Shown in pieces: positions 1 through 9,467 of a stretch of 64,000 nt of DNA (its first letter is position 1; each line of letters opens with the position of its first letter). The notes beneath the pieces were generated by a model, which saw only the letters and a program-made list of their open reading frames with translations, did not search any database and had not been told where the DNA came from. Source of the stretch: Hemileia vastatrix (taxonomy: Eukaryota; Basidiomycota; Pucciniomycetes; Pucciniales; Zaghouaniaceae); assembly GCA_030280995.1 (NCBI GenBank), contig JASXTE010000005.1, positions 38,475,203-38,539,202 on the forward strand, given 5' to 3'. The position numbers and the translations under genes are program-made.

Positions 1-235
1 TGGTCCTCCTTTGGGCAGTGATTTGATCAGCAAATAAAACTAAAGGTAAATAGTGCCTCCACTTTTCGGCACTTGTCCCACACATTTTAACTAATGCATC
101 CTTAATAACTTGATGCCCTCTTTCAACCATGCCTTCAGCTTCAGGATAATATGGGGTTTCTACCCTAACCTTTGATTCAATTTTTGATACAGCCTCTCTA
201 AACTCAGCCCCAAATTCAGGACCTCCATCTACCAT
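1..235 (-). pseudogene. Integrase fragment of a family-A gypsy element (A0)
   Basis: Antisense reading gives the middle of a family-A integrase: the second catalytic Asp in VDGGPEFG, the YYPEAEGMVERGH segment with the catalytic Glu, then the conserved MCGTSAEKWRHYLPLVLFAD block. It closely matches the intact integrase at about 59650-59860. The left edge of the window cuts it and the A1 LTR interrupts it at 236. The upstream half of the gene is not found on the other side of A1, so the flank was lost or exchanged. It is a dead remnant. Confidence 0.9.
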
Positions 236-1374
236 TATGGTAAGGTAAACTCTTACAGTCACCTTGCTGTAAGCAGAATCCGGAGGAGATGTGTGGATTT
301 AGCTGAAAACCCCGTCCTTCCAATAAAAATAACAAAATGGGAATTCTAAATCACTAAGCTAACCAGTCTACTTGGATCTGATTGATAAAAATAATGAAAC
401 TCTAAAATATTTAACGCTTATTGAGATTTAAATAAAAGTAGCTGTTGAGAAAAGAAATACTGATAACAACAATTAAGGTGTACCAGTGAAAGATCTGAAA
501 AGATTGACTTTTATGTTTTTATAATAATTTAAATTTATATGAGACAGCAATAATCAAGTCCCAGCGATGAAGACCTTTCTAAAGATACCCTGTATGAAGT
601 GTGATTTAAATTGTTGAATAGTATTTCTAAAATGTTAAATATAAAAATATAAAGTTATAAGGGTATTACAATTTATTTAATTTGTTGAGTAATAAAAAAT
701 GAGACCGTGGTGGTTAATGATTAAGCTGTATGATGTGTCCCCCCCTTCTCAATTTCGAGTTTGAGAAGCGCTTAAGTATTCCTAGTCACGTGCCTAAGTT
801 TTCCCCTCCAGAGCTCTCCCAGAGTCAATCCGGAGCCCGTACGGAGTCCGTACAGAGTCCGTACGGAGTCAAAGCGGAGTCCGTACGGAGTCCGTCCGGA
901 CTTCCAGACTCAATTAGAACCTTAAAACTATGATAAAAAATCTAGAAAAATTATACATAATAGAGCTACTTCCCCTTTACTTACCAAACTAATATTCGTA
1001 GTCTGCGCAGCTCTAATTACCCCGTGAAAATTCATCAAAGTTAAGTAATTTTTGAAAACGTAAATATTTCTATAAAACTTTAAAATTCATTTTTTAAAAA
1101 TATAAGAAAAATAGTAAAAATTCTGGGAAAATTTCCCAAGGTTCTTGAGTGACTCGACTTAATACTTATAAATTTTTCAGACCGTAAAAAATAAGTTTTC
1201 TCCGTAAAATAAATTGTATTTGTGTAGGCATTCGCTCGTGACCAATTTCTTCATATTTTAAACTCCAATAAATTAAATAAAACCCTTTTATAAAAAAATA
1301 ATAACGCCAATCTTGCACGCCGTAATAACTCCATTTACATATTTAGGTGCCGTACTAAACTTTAGGCTACCACA
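236..1374 (-). repeat. 3' LTR of A1 (family A)
   Basis: About 1139 bp, starting TATGGTAAGG and ending GGCTACCACA on the plus strand, so in sense it begins TGTGGTAGCC and ends TTACCATA. The same boundaries recur in five other LTRs of the window. They are fixed by the clean A3 insertion, where they leave a 4-bp duplication. Inside (about 835-905) are repeats of the palindrome TCCGTACGGA. A TATA-like TATAAAAGGG lies near the sense start. A polypurine tract directly adjoins it, which marks it as the 3' LTR. Confidence 0.93.
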
Positions 1375-1391
1375 TCCTCCCTCCAATCGAG
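1375..1391 (-). promoter_or_regulatory. Polypurine tract of A1
   Basis: The sense strand reads TTGGAGGGAGGA-like purines (here CGATTGGAGGGAGGA) immediately before the LTR start TGTGG. This is the expected plus-strand DNA primer site of an LTR retrotransposon. The same tract is found before the LTRs at 6932, 46154 and 54812, in both families A and B. Confidence 0.85.
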
Positions 1392-1404
1392 AATGTCCCC
1401 ATTC

Positions 1405-1641
1405 TTAAACTTTGCATAAGTGGTTGAGCAATTCCAAAAGAATTATCTTTTCTAATAAAATAATTTGATGAATTTGTTTTAGCTGGTCTTCTTTTAAATC
1501 CTTATAATAAAAACGTTCTTTCTTCTTCTCTGGCTTGATATAACATAAAATAAAATAAAATAAATCTTGTGATGATTCCACTACTGAGAGCAAGGTTTGA
1601 ATCCCTTCAGACTCCCATATACCAGTCTTCCTTCTTGTCAC
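1405..1641 (-). pseudogene. Short sense ORF beside the polypurine tract, function unknown
   Basis: A 78-codon sense frame beginning MTRRKTGIWESEG and ending LLNHLCKV, lysine- and leucine-rich towards its end. Related sequence sits in the same place in A2 (33625-33877), A3 (about 45890-46140) and A4 (about 55960-56200), but the reading frame is not kept there because of length changes in a TTTTA run. It may be a decayed accessory ORF or only conserved noncoding DNA. I recognise no domain. The stretch 1650-2040 between it and the hairpin array shows nothing else I can name. Confidence 0.3.
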
Positions 1642-2046
1642 AGCATTGAGAGAGTGGATCTTCCTATGAGCCGAATACTCCTGATTCCAACCTCATTAGG
1701 CCCCCCACTGAGCCGAATTCTATGATTCCAATCTCGCCATAAGGTCCTCCAAGCTTCACACCAAAAAAAAAATGGCCTAACTATGAGGCACTAAAAAAAA
1801 ATCATTCCCTAAAATCCAACTACCATCCTAACTTCTGATTCCTTCATCACAATTTTCAAACTTTTCTATACAGCAAACCCATAAAATACTTTTGCCAGGC
1901 TTCCAATAATAATATTAACTTTAGACCATGTTAAAGCGCCACAAATTTCACCTAATTAACCATTATGCTTTCCTTAGCATCATCACCACCTAAAATTTTA
2001 ACCTCCTAAAGCTATCAGCACCCAATTCCAGAAATAATTGAATAAC

Positions 2047-2822
2047 CATTTAGAGTCTTAGTGGACAGTGATAAATTAAAAGATTGAATTGAGTTATCCA
2101 AACAAGATTGACATTCCAGTTTAAAGTCTTGGTGGACCAAACATATAATCGATTGCCAGTTTATGGTCTTGGTGGACCAAAGATCGTTTAAGTGCATAAA
2201 TATCTTGATATATTCCTAAATAAGGCCTAGGCTTGACCAAAGATTGAATAAATTTGATAATCCAGTTTAATGTCATAGTGGACCAAACATTTGATCGACA
2301 AGTAATCCAGTATAAGGCCATAGTGGTCCAATGAATGTTGAATTATCCTGCAGATATTAATTTTCCAGTTTAAAGTCATAGTGGACTAAACAATGAATGA
2401 ACTACCAGTTTAAAGTCATGGTGGACCAAACATTTAATCGATAACAAATCCAGTTTAAGGTCATGGTGGACCCAACAGCTTGATAACAGTCCAGTTTAAG
2501 GTCTTGGTGGACCTCCAAAATTCGTATATAAAAAAAACCTTAAAGAACGTCTTGAACAGTAGCCAGTTTAAAGTCTTGGAGGACTAACAACTCCAAAATT
2601 CGTATAAAAACCTTAAGGAAAGTCTTGAACAGTAGCCAGTTTAAAGTATTGGAGGACTAACAGATCCAAAATACATATATAAAAAAAAAACCTTAAAGAA
2701 TGTCTTGAACAGTAGCCAGTTTAAAGTCTTGGAGGACTAACAGATCCAAAATACATATATAAAAAAAAAACCTTAAAGAACGTCTTGAACAGTAGCCAGT
2801 TTAAAGTCTTGGAGGACTAACA
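2047..2822 (-). repeat. Array of short hairpin motifs, A1 3' noncoding region
   Basis: More than ten sense copies of a short motif: a 4-bp stem (GGTC/GACC or AGTC/GACT), a 6-nt loop such as CACCAA, CACTAT or CTCCAA, and a tail TAAACTGG. On the plus strand they appear as CCAGTTTAAAGTCTTGG followed by a purine-rich end. The last five copies (from about 2570) form a tandem of roughly 60-75 bp units. The same motif recurs in other arrays, in pol, and after the integrase. Confidence 0.85.
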
Positions 2823-2949
2823 GATGTCTTGAAGTAAAATCCCATAGGTATTGAGTTCCCCTAGACCCTGTTTCCTGTCTAAACTAAATGAATAAAACTA
2901 AAAAAGAATGAAGACTGAAAAATAAAACTAAGAAATATAATAATAATTT

Positions 2950-3130
2950 TTGATTTAATTAATTAATTTTTTCATTTTTATTTTTTTATTTTATTTTTTA
3001 TTTTTTTATTATTTTATTTTTATTTATTTATTTTTATTTTTATTTATTTTTATTTTTATTTTTTATTTTTATTTATTTATTTTTTTTATTTATTTATTTA
3101 TTTTATTTTAATTTGTTTTTAATTTAAAAT
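2950..3130. repeat. Low-complexity (TTTTA)n tract
   Basis: An almost pure T/A stretch made of ATTTT and ATTTATTT units. An equivalent A/T tract of different length sits at the same position in A2, A3 and A4. It separates the hairpin array from module M1. No coding potential. Confidence 0.9.
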
Positions 3131-3252
3131 ATAAGATTTAGAAAAGATAGTTTTGAAATAAAAGTTAAAATTTAATTTTTAAAGAAAGATAAACAAATGT
3201 GAAAAGAAAGATAAAAAAAGTACTAAAAAAATTTTAAAATAAAATTTTAAAA

Positions 3253-3322
3253 GATGCCCCCCGGTCATTTGATGAGCCGTACCCTCGACATCATACCCAC
3301 ATCCAAGTGCAACTTGATGTGG
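3253..3322 (-). other. Structured module M1, A1 copy
   Basis: In sense the module opens with a hairpin of CCACATC with GATGTGG, continued by AAGT with ACTT, one bulged G and the loop TGC. Then comes a second unit, an inner stem around the loop TCATCAAATG, enclosed by GATG...CATC. Here the inner stem has decayed (CGGC against ACCG). The module recurs in A2, A3, A4 and twice in B1. Confidence 0.7.
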
Positions 3323-3391
3323 TTACACAATTTTGAGAAATTGAAAAGAAAAGAAAATAAATGAAAGTTTTTAGAAGATAATTTTTATAAT

Positions 3392-3453
3392 GATGATCAC
3401 TGGGTGGGCTCCCTCCAATTTATAAAAATGATTAGAGACCACCAGTGAGCATC
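3392..3453 (-). other. Structured module M2 (long hairpin), A1 copy
   Basis: In sense GATG-C-TCACTGG pairs with CCAGTGA-T-CATC, about 11 pairs with one mismatch. The interior contains ATTGGAGGGAG, which resembles the polypurine tract. It recurs in the other A copies and, with a longer perfect stem, in B1 at 11684-11739. Confidence 0.65.
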
Positions 3454-3669
3454 ACCTTTACAATAATTCATAATATATATTAAAGAAAAGAAATCACAAT
3501 CTAACATAAAAAATCAAAAACAAAATAAAATAAAATGAATCTTGAATCCGGCGTTGAGAGCGGTGTCTCTTGATTCGTTCCAGTTTATAGTCTTAGTGGA
3601 CTTCCTATAATTAAAAGACAAAGCCAGGATTCAACTAGAAACAGGGAAAATTTTGGAAACGAACATTAT

Positions 3670-3710
3670 GGGGTAATTGTGTATAGAGCAGCCAGCCCAT
3701 CAATTACCCC
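3670..3710 (-). other. Structured module M3 (GGGGTAATTG hairpin), A1 copy
   Basis: A perfect 10-bp inverted repeat, GGGGTAATTG with CAATTACCCC, encloses a conserved 21-nt loop containing GGGCTGGCTGCTCT in sense. It is found in all four A copies and three times in B1, where the stem sequence changes but pairing is kept. Confidence 0.75.
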
Positions 3711-3924
3711 CACACTTGCCAATATTTAATTAAGAAGGTTCCCCTGTGAACACTTCTTCCAATAAATTTTAAAATTTTCCAACACTATCTTCACCCATAT
3801 TTTAAGTATTTTAAGTTTTTGAAAATTTCAAAGAAGGTTTTCTTGAATTTGGTAAAGTTTCATCACAGTTTAGTTGCCCATATGCAGTGTAACAATAGTA
3901 AAGTATTTTGATAAAAAAAGAAGA

Positions 3925-4149
3925 TAGTTTATCCTCGTTGCGGAGGTCGTCATAAAATATTGTCGATATCATAGTTTATCCTCATTGCAGAGGATATAAA
4001 TTTAATAAAAGTCATTAAAATTGTAGTTTATCCTCATTTAGGAGTTATCCATATAATTTCATAAATGTCATTAAAATTGTAGTTTAACCTCATTTAAGAG
4101 TAATCCATAAAGTTTCATTGATATCATAGTTTATCCTCATTGCGGAGGA
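3925..4149 (-). repeat. Tandem hairpin repeats after integrase, A1 (5 copies)
   Basis: Five units of about 47-50 bp. Each contains in sense CCTC, a loop CGCAAT or a variant, GAGG, then ATAAACTA. They directly follow the integrase reading frame. Copy number differs between elements: 5 in A1, 5 in A2, 6 in A3, 6 in the second A2 segment, about 14 in A4. Confidence 0.88.
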
Positions 4150-5396
4150 AGACTTCGGCACTCCTGGTGCCTCTAGGATAGAACCGTTTCACTTGATCGG
4201 CTGCTACCCTCTTCTTTAATACTACTCCATCCAACTCTTCTAGCACATATGAACCGCCGGAAACTTGCTCCTTGATTTTATACGGTCCATTCCACCTATC
4301 TGCAAACATCTTTCCCCATTGACTTTCCAAACTCCTATTATACACCAGGACCATATCTCCTGGGTTCAAAGGTTTCCTTAATCGATGTGCCAACCGCTCA
4401 TCCCAATATCTGACTGATTGATTTCTGATCTTCATCATCCGCGAATATGCCTTTTCTAAATATTCTTCTTTCTTTTCTAGCTGCATCATTCTTGCACACA
4501 ATAATTCTTCAGTAGTTTTGACCGTGTCCCAGTCAACTCCAAGATATGATTCAGCTTCTAAATCAACCGGTAAAACTGCTTTCTGTCCAAAAACAAGTTC
4601 ATAAGGTGAAAATCCGGTAGTCCTTTTGGCAGTGATTCGATCAGCAAATAAAACTAAAGGTAAATAGTGCCTCCACTTTTCGGCACTTGTCCCACACATT
4701 TTAACTAAAGCATCCTTGATAACTTGATGCCCTCTTTCAACCATGCCTTCAGCTTCAGGATAATATGGGGTTGCTACCATAACCTTTGATCCAACTTTCA
4801 ATACGGCCTCTTTAAACTCTGTCCCAAATTCAGGACCTCCATCTATCGTTACCAACTTCATCACCCCATACCTATATACCCAATTATTCAAAAAAAAATT
4901 CTGCCACATTTTTGGCAGTTAAATTAATAAGAGGCGCTGCCTCTACCCAACCAGATAAATCATCTCTGGCCACAATTAAATATTTATACCGTCCCTCTTT
5001 TATATGAACGGCATCTAAACTAACTCTTCCAAAGAGCGTATATTCACCGGTCGCGCGTCCAGGTTCTTTTGGCCTTAAATAACTTCGTCTCTGACATTCT
5101 TCGCATGACTGAACCCACTGTTTAACAGCCATCTTCATGCCAGGCCACCAAAATCGATCAGAAATTCTTCTAAATGTTTCTCCAACGCCTCTATGCCCAA
5201 GATCTTCATGCAGTGATTTCAAAACTAATTCTTGCCCCTTCTGTTGAGTTATAACTACTTGAGGATTTGGATACCTACTCCTCATTAAACGTCGACCAGA
5301 CAGGTAAAACGTAGATGACTTCCTCTTGATAGCCACCCATTCATCGTCTTCACAATCTTCTGGCCTTTCTAAAGTCAACAAATATTTGACTAACAA
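4124..5396 (-). pseudogene. pol: A1 pol, integrase part, frameshifted
   Basis: Integrase inserts the element cDNA into chromosomal DNA. The HHCC zinc domain (HEDLGHRG ... SCEECQRR), the first Asp (SLDAVHIKEGRYK), the second Asp (DGGPEFG), the Glu in EAEGMVERGH and a C-terminal WNGPYKI block are all visible. The reading frame breaks near 4884-4909, where a run of eight A in the intact copy has become nine. Upstream, near 5416, a Trp codon is now TGA (WGQTG in the intact copy). The frame runs over into the tandem hairpin repeats at its end. No chromodomain follows. Confidence 0.9.
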
Positions 5397-5585
5397 AAAA
5401 TAAAAACCAGTCTGACCTCAGACTTCATCTTGAAAATCGATTAATATAACATCAATAGGGACTTCTCTATCACCAATATCACCTGCACATGAATGAGCCA
5501 ATAATTGTTGACCCCTAAATAAATCTTTAATCGAGCTTTGTCGACGTTTTTCTTCTGAACCTTTGGATCCTTTGTAAACCATATT

Positions 5586-6931
5586 CTAAAATACCTCTTT
5601 CTCTTTATACACCTTTTTATTTAAATTCTCTAATTCTCCAACATATACACCATTCCTTAACTTACTACTACCCCACACTACCAATCCATCTTCCTCTACA
5701 TACACCACATCTTCTTCTACCTTCTTTCTACCAAATTTATCTACACCGTTTCCAACGCCTTTATTTACATAAAAACTATTTTCCAGTTTATCCTCTTGGT
5801 GGAGGTCATCATCACCATAATCTAAACACAATAATCCTGCCAGTTTGACCTCATGGGGGAGGTATGGAAAGTCTTCAGCTCCTTTAGTTCTGGCTTTGAT
5901 AATAGGTATATCTTCATCGAACTCTTCTGAGTCTGAATCTTCTTCAGTGGGTGGTCTCCTGGATAAACCATCTGGCATAGTAAAAGTTTTGCCAGGCTTA
6001 TGAACTAAATCAAACTAAAAATGTTAAATAAAAGCTACCCATCTCGTCATGGGTGCATTTGGTAAACTTGGGGAATTAATCATCTGGATTAACGATTTCA
6101 CATCCACTTGCAACTCAAAATGTTGCCCCCACAATATATGCTGAAGTTTCTTCAGTATTTTCGCCACACCACATAATTCCAATTTTGGTTGAGAATATCT
6201 TGATTCGACCTCAGTAAATACTACAGATTCATACCTAACTGGCCTGATGTAACCAGCTTTATCCATCTGAGACAAAACCGCCACAGCTGCAACCTGACTT
6301 GAATCAACTGCTAAATAAATTCTGCCAGCATCTTTTCCATAATCCAACTTGTGCAGGACTAAATCCTTCCCCACAACATCCTTTAACTTCACAAATGCCT
6401 TCTCACACTCTTCATCCCACTCCCAGTCTGCATCTTTTCTTGTTAACCGTCTCAATGGAGCTGCCAATGAAGAAAAGTCCTTGATAAACATTCTAACATA
6501 TACACAAACACCTAAAAACCCTCTAACTTTGGTCATATTCTTGGGTCTTGGCTAGGATTGAATTTTGTTAATTTCTTCTTGGACATAATCCTACCCTCTC
6601 TACATACCACATGGCCTAATATTTCTAAGGCTGGCACACAACATGAAAATTTTGAACCTGAAATAGTTAAACCAGCATCTTCAATTCGAAACAAGATTCT
6701 TTCTAAAGTAATTGCAAACTCCCAAATGAATTTGTGTATTGCGGGATTCTCTTCCAACACCTGGTTATCATATTCAGTTGCTGGTCCCTTAATTCCTCCA
6801 TCATCTATAAAGATTCCAGCATATTGTAGAATTTCGTCTTGAAGGATCCAAGCCATCTGAGCTTGATAAACTGCAACCAAATTTGTTGCTCCTTGAGGTA
6901 ATCTTGTTAACTGTAAACGTCCTAGTGGAAT
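5586..6931 (-). pseudogene. pol: A1 pol, RT C-terminal half and RNase H, broken
   Basis: In sense order: the RT active-site block FIDDGGIKGP, the connection block ISGSKFSCCVPALEILGHVV, RNase H (first acidic residue in IYLAVDSSQ, then ESRYSQPKLEL) and a linker with MPDGLSRRPPTEED. The frame is shifted near 6540. Two stops lie at about 6010-6030, replacing the Gln and Ser codons of the intact FIQHFSFD segment. Another stop precedes 5586. The linker contains two in-frame copies of the short hairpin motif (peptides LPHEVKLAG and LHQEDKLEN). B1 interrupts the RT at 6932; the other half resumes at 20104. Confidence 0.9.
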
Positions 6932-8024
6932 TGTAGACAATCCTATAGTACTAGCTATAGGCCTTAACCAAGGGAGTTGGAGAAAAACCAGAGAGAAAAT
7001 CCCCTGTCCCTTTAGAAAAATAGAGTGAGATTTACTTGCTAAAGTAAGTTGGTTCCTGTTTTGCTAAAGCTCCTTTTCAACACACTTGACTGCTTGATGA
7101 GCCAAGAAATGAGTCCCCAGATATACTACCAGACCAAAGAACTGAAATGTAGAACAAAGTCCACACCAGAGACAGAAAAGATACTTGATGTAGGCTTCAA
7201 ATCCACACCAGAGACAGCAATAATACTTACTATAGCTTGCAAGACTATAACAGAGAAAACAGTTGCCAAAGTTAAGTTAAATGAAGAACTTACTTGCAAC
7301 AAACACAGCCAATTGTGGCCAGAAAACAGTGAAAACTGAGTGAGGAACAATGATATCACCTCCGGATGGTTGTATGATGATTAAGGTTTCCCCAAACTGT
7401 CTTATTCACTATGTACACACAGACCACTAACTAAGAGACCATGCGCATCCACCAATCTGGCACCTGTACCCACCAAATTGAATAAAAAAGCCTCCTGAAG
7501 CGCTCCCCAACCTTCTAAAACAGAGGCGGGCGGGCCGCCCAACGTCGGAGATGCTGCCTGAAGCGGCCCGGCCTCCCTGAAGCCAGAAAACAAATAAAAA
7601 CAACTAATCTACTTAGAAAAATTAGCTACAACTACTAAAACCTTTAAAACACGGAATTTCACTATAACAACATTGTGACATGAAATATAGAGAAAAAATA
7701 GCTCTATCCAATGGTACTAAGCACTTAACCCTAAGACTTAAGGTTTGCCCGTAAAACACAAAAAACAAAATTAAACAGCAATCTTTTATAAATGAAAAAT
7801 GAGGAAATGACCCCTTAAAACTCAGAATATGAAAAATGTCTTCAAGACATAAAATATAGAGAAACACCAGGGCTATCCAATGATAGTACCCACATACCCG
7901 CAGACCCAATGTCCACGGAATAAAACCAGAAAAATACCCAATTTCTTAACAGATGTCAATTAGGACATGCACGAACCGCGCCAAATCACACAACAAAGGC
8001 CCCTGCCAATTTTTGAAGACCACA
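6932..8024 (-). repeat. 3' LTR of B1 (family B)
   Basis: Starts TGTAGACAATCC and ends GAAGACCACA on the plus strand. It matches the 19011-20103 LTR over its whole length with scattered substitutions. Around 7525-7560 is a GC-rich palindromic stretch including GGCGGGCCGCC, which stands out against the AT-rich surroundings. Small frames inside the LTR are not supported as genes. Confidence 0.92.
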
Positions 8025-8041
8025 TCCTCCCTCCAATTGAG
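8025..8041 (-). promoter_or_regulatory. Polypurine tract of B1
   Basis: Sense TCAATTGGAGGGAGGA directly precedes the LTR start TGTGG. It is the same sequence as in family A, so the two families share the priming signal although their LTRs differ. Confidence 0.85.
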
Positions 8042-8072
8042 AATTTCCCCATTCTTTCTTCATCCAACCACC

Positions 8073-8714
8073 ATGTTTAACCTTCTTACCAAATCTGCCT
8101 CTGAAATGGGTCCCTGCCAATACTGCATTGACAATAATTTAATCTGCACCATGACACCACCTGTCCATCCATACAGAACGTCCTGCAATGTCTGCAAATC
8201 CAGAAAAAAGACCTGCCACAGACGTGGTCCACTTTCTTCCACAACAGATTCACCTCCACCTCTACCTGGTCCTTCTTCTGCCAGCACCAAAAGATCTAGG
8301 CCATCCATCCTGATACCCAGATTAATCAAAAAGCTCCACCCTTCCCAGAAGAGTGCCACAACCCATAAAACAACTGGTTCCCCCATCCCTGGTCCATCTG
8401 ATGGTAAAGAACATTCATTCCTTCCTTCAACTTTAAAACTGATAACTTCTCAGTTCCTCCCTCTTCTGATAGTGATGATAACAATTTAGGATCCATTGCA
8501 CCACCAACACCAACACACTTTCCCACTATCAAGGCCAAGCTCCAACAACACACATCTCAACAGAAAAAACTTCTGCTTCACTACTTCCAATGCACTCCTG
8601 CTAGAGATCCACAGGACATTGAGAACAGAAGACACCTCATTCAACAGTTCAAGGCTAATTCTGAACACTTCATTTCATCTCTTGATTCCCTCTGTAATTC
8701 CACTAGTACTTGAG
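8073..8714 (+). CDS. Zn2Cys6-like protein gene 1, antisense in B1, one intron
   Basis: The ATG at 8073 (context CCACCATG) opens a protein of about 197 residues after splicing of intron 8404-8453. Residues about 15-48 hold C-x2-C-x6-C, twelve residues, then C-x2-C-x6-C with a basic KSRKK stretch. This is the cysteine spacing of fungal Zn(II)2Cys6 DNA-binding clusters, although the basic patch is in the second half rather than the first. A Pro/Ser-rich linker follows. After the splice comes an acidic SDSDDN and a Gln/Lys-rich, probably helical C-terminus ending at TGA 8714. The gene starts only about 50 bp inside the 3' LTR, so an antisense LTR promoter is possible. I do not know its function; a DNA-binding role is inferred. 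Confidence 0.72.
8404..8453 (+). other. Predicted 50-nt spliceosomal intron in Zn2Cys6-like gene 1
   Basis: Begins GTAAAG, has the branch-like ACTGATAAC about 13 nt before the end, and ends TCTCAG. Removing it joins the frame that ends at 8489 to the downstream frame running to 8714, with a complete Val codon formed across the junction. Without splicing the first frame reads into a hydrophobic, unlikely tail. Confidence 0.75.
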
Positions 8715-8774
8715 TTTGATTCAGAAAAGAAAAATTGACCACACCCTCTATAGGATGTAACCACAAACAACCCT

Positions 8775-9325
8775 CAGTTTTAAGTCTTGGGGGACCATCC
8801 TCATTTTATAGTCTTGGGGGACTCAAAAAACCTCAGTTTAAAGTCTTGGGGGACTCAAAAACCTAAATCATAAACCCAGAACCAAAGATCAACCACATTA
8901 AGACACAGAGAAAAAAACTAATATTCTGGGGTAATTGTAAATAGAGCAGCCAGCCCATCAATTACCCCCAAACTTGCCATTGCTGAATTCAGAGGCTCCC
9001 CCTGTGGATACCCTCCACCAATCTTTCAAAACCAACTCCAACAACAAAAACTTTTTCCTCAGTTTGTAGTCTTGGGGGACTTAAAGCCCTGAGTTTAAAG
9101 TCTTGGGGGAATAACACAGTATTCAGTTTAAAGTCTTGACGGACTAGCCTTGATAAAATCTTGAACCAGCCAGTTTAAAGTCTTGGAGGACTAACAGAAA
9201 CCAGATTTCAGTTTAAAGTCTTGATTGACTGCCTTGATACCATAGATTTTTCAGTATAGAGTCTTGATGGACTAACTTGATAACATAGCTTTTTCATTTT
9301 AGAGTCTTGATGGACTGACAGAATT
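8775..9325 (-). repeat. Array of short hairpin motifs between the two antisense genes, with an M3 module
   Basis: About ten copies of the motif, in pol sense AGTC, a loop such as CCCCAA, CTCCAA, CATCAA or CGTCAA, GACT, then TTAAACTGA/G. The first copy has GGTC with GACT, a G-U wobble in the sense strand. Module M3 lies inside at 8928-8968 with stem GGGGTAATTG/CAATTACCCC. The remaining sequence up to 9460 is CT-rich and may be the leader or promoter of the next antisense gene. Confidence 0.82.
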
Positions 9326-9467
9326 TTGCATAAAATGGACACAGCCAATTTCATGCAGCACACCTCTACAGCCAACCTGCTGAACTTTCCCCTTCACTTC
9401 ATCATCTATCCATCACTAACAAAAATCTCCTCATATCCCTTTTCATCATCTTTTCTCACCATGGACC

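Noticed and set aside
2570..2822. Second CRISPR-like or minisatellite array
   Set aside because: Units include near-identical spacers and are copies of the element's own hairpin motif.
7402..7593. 63-codon GC-rich frame in the B1 LTR
   Set aside because: It lies in the LTR GC island, has no homologous motif, and is altered in the other LTR.
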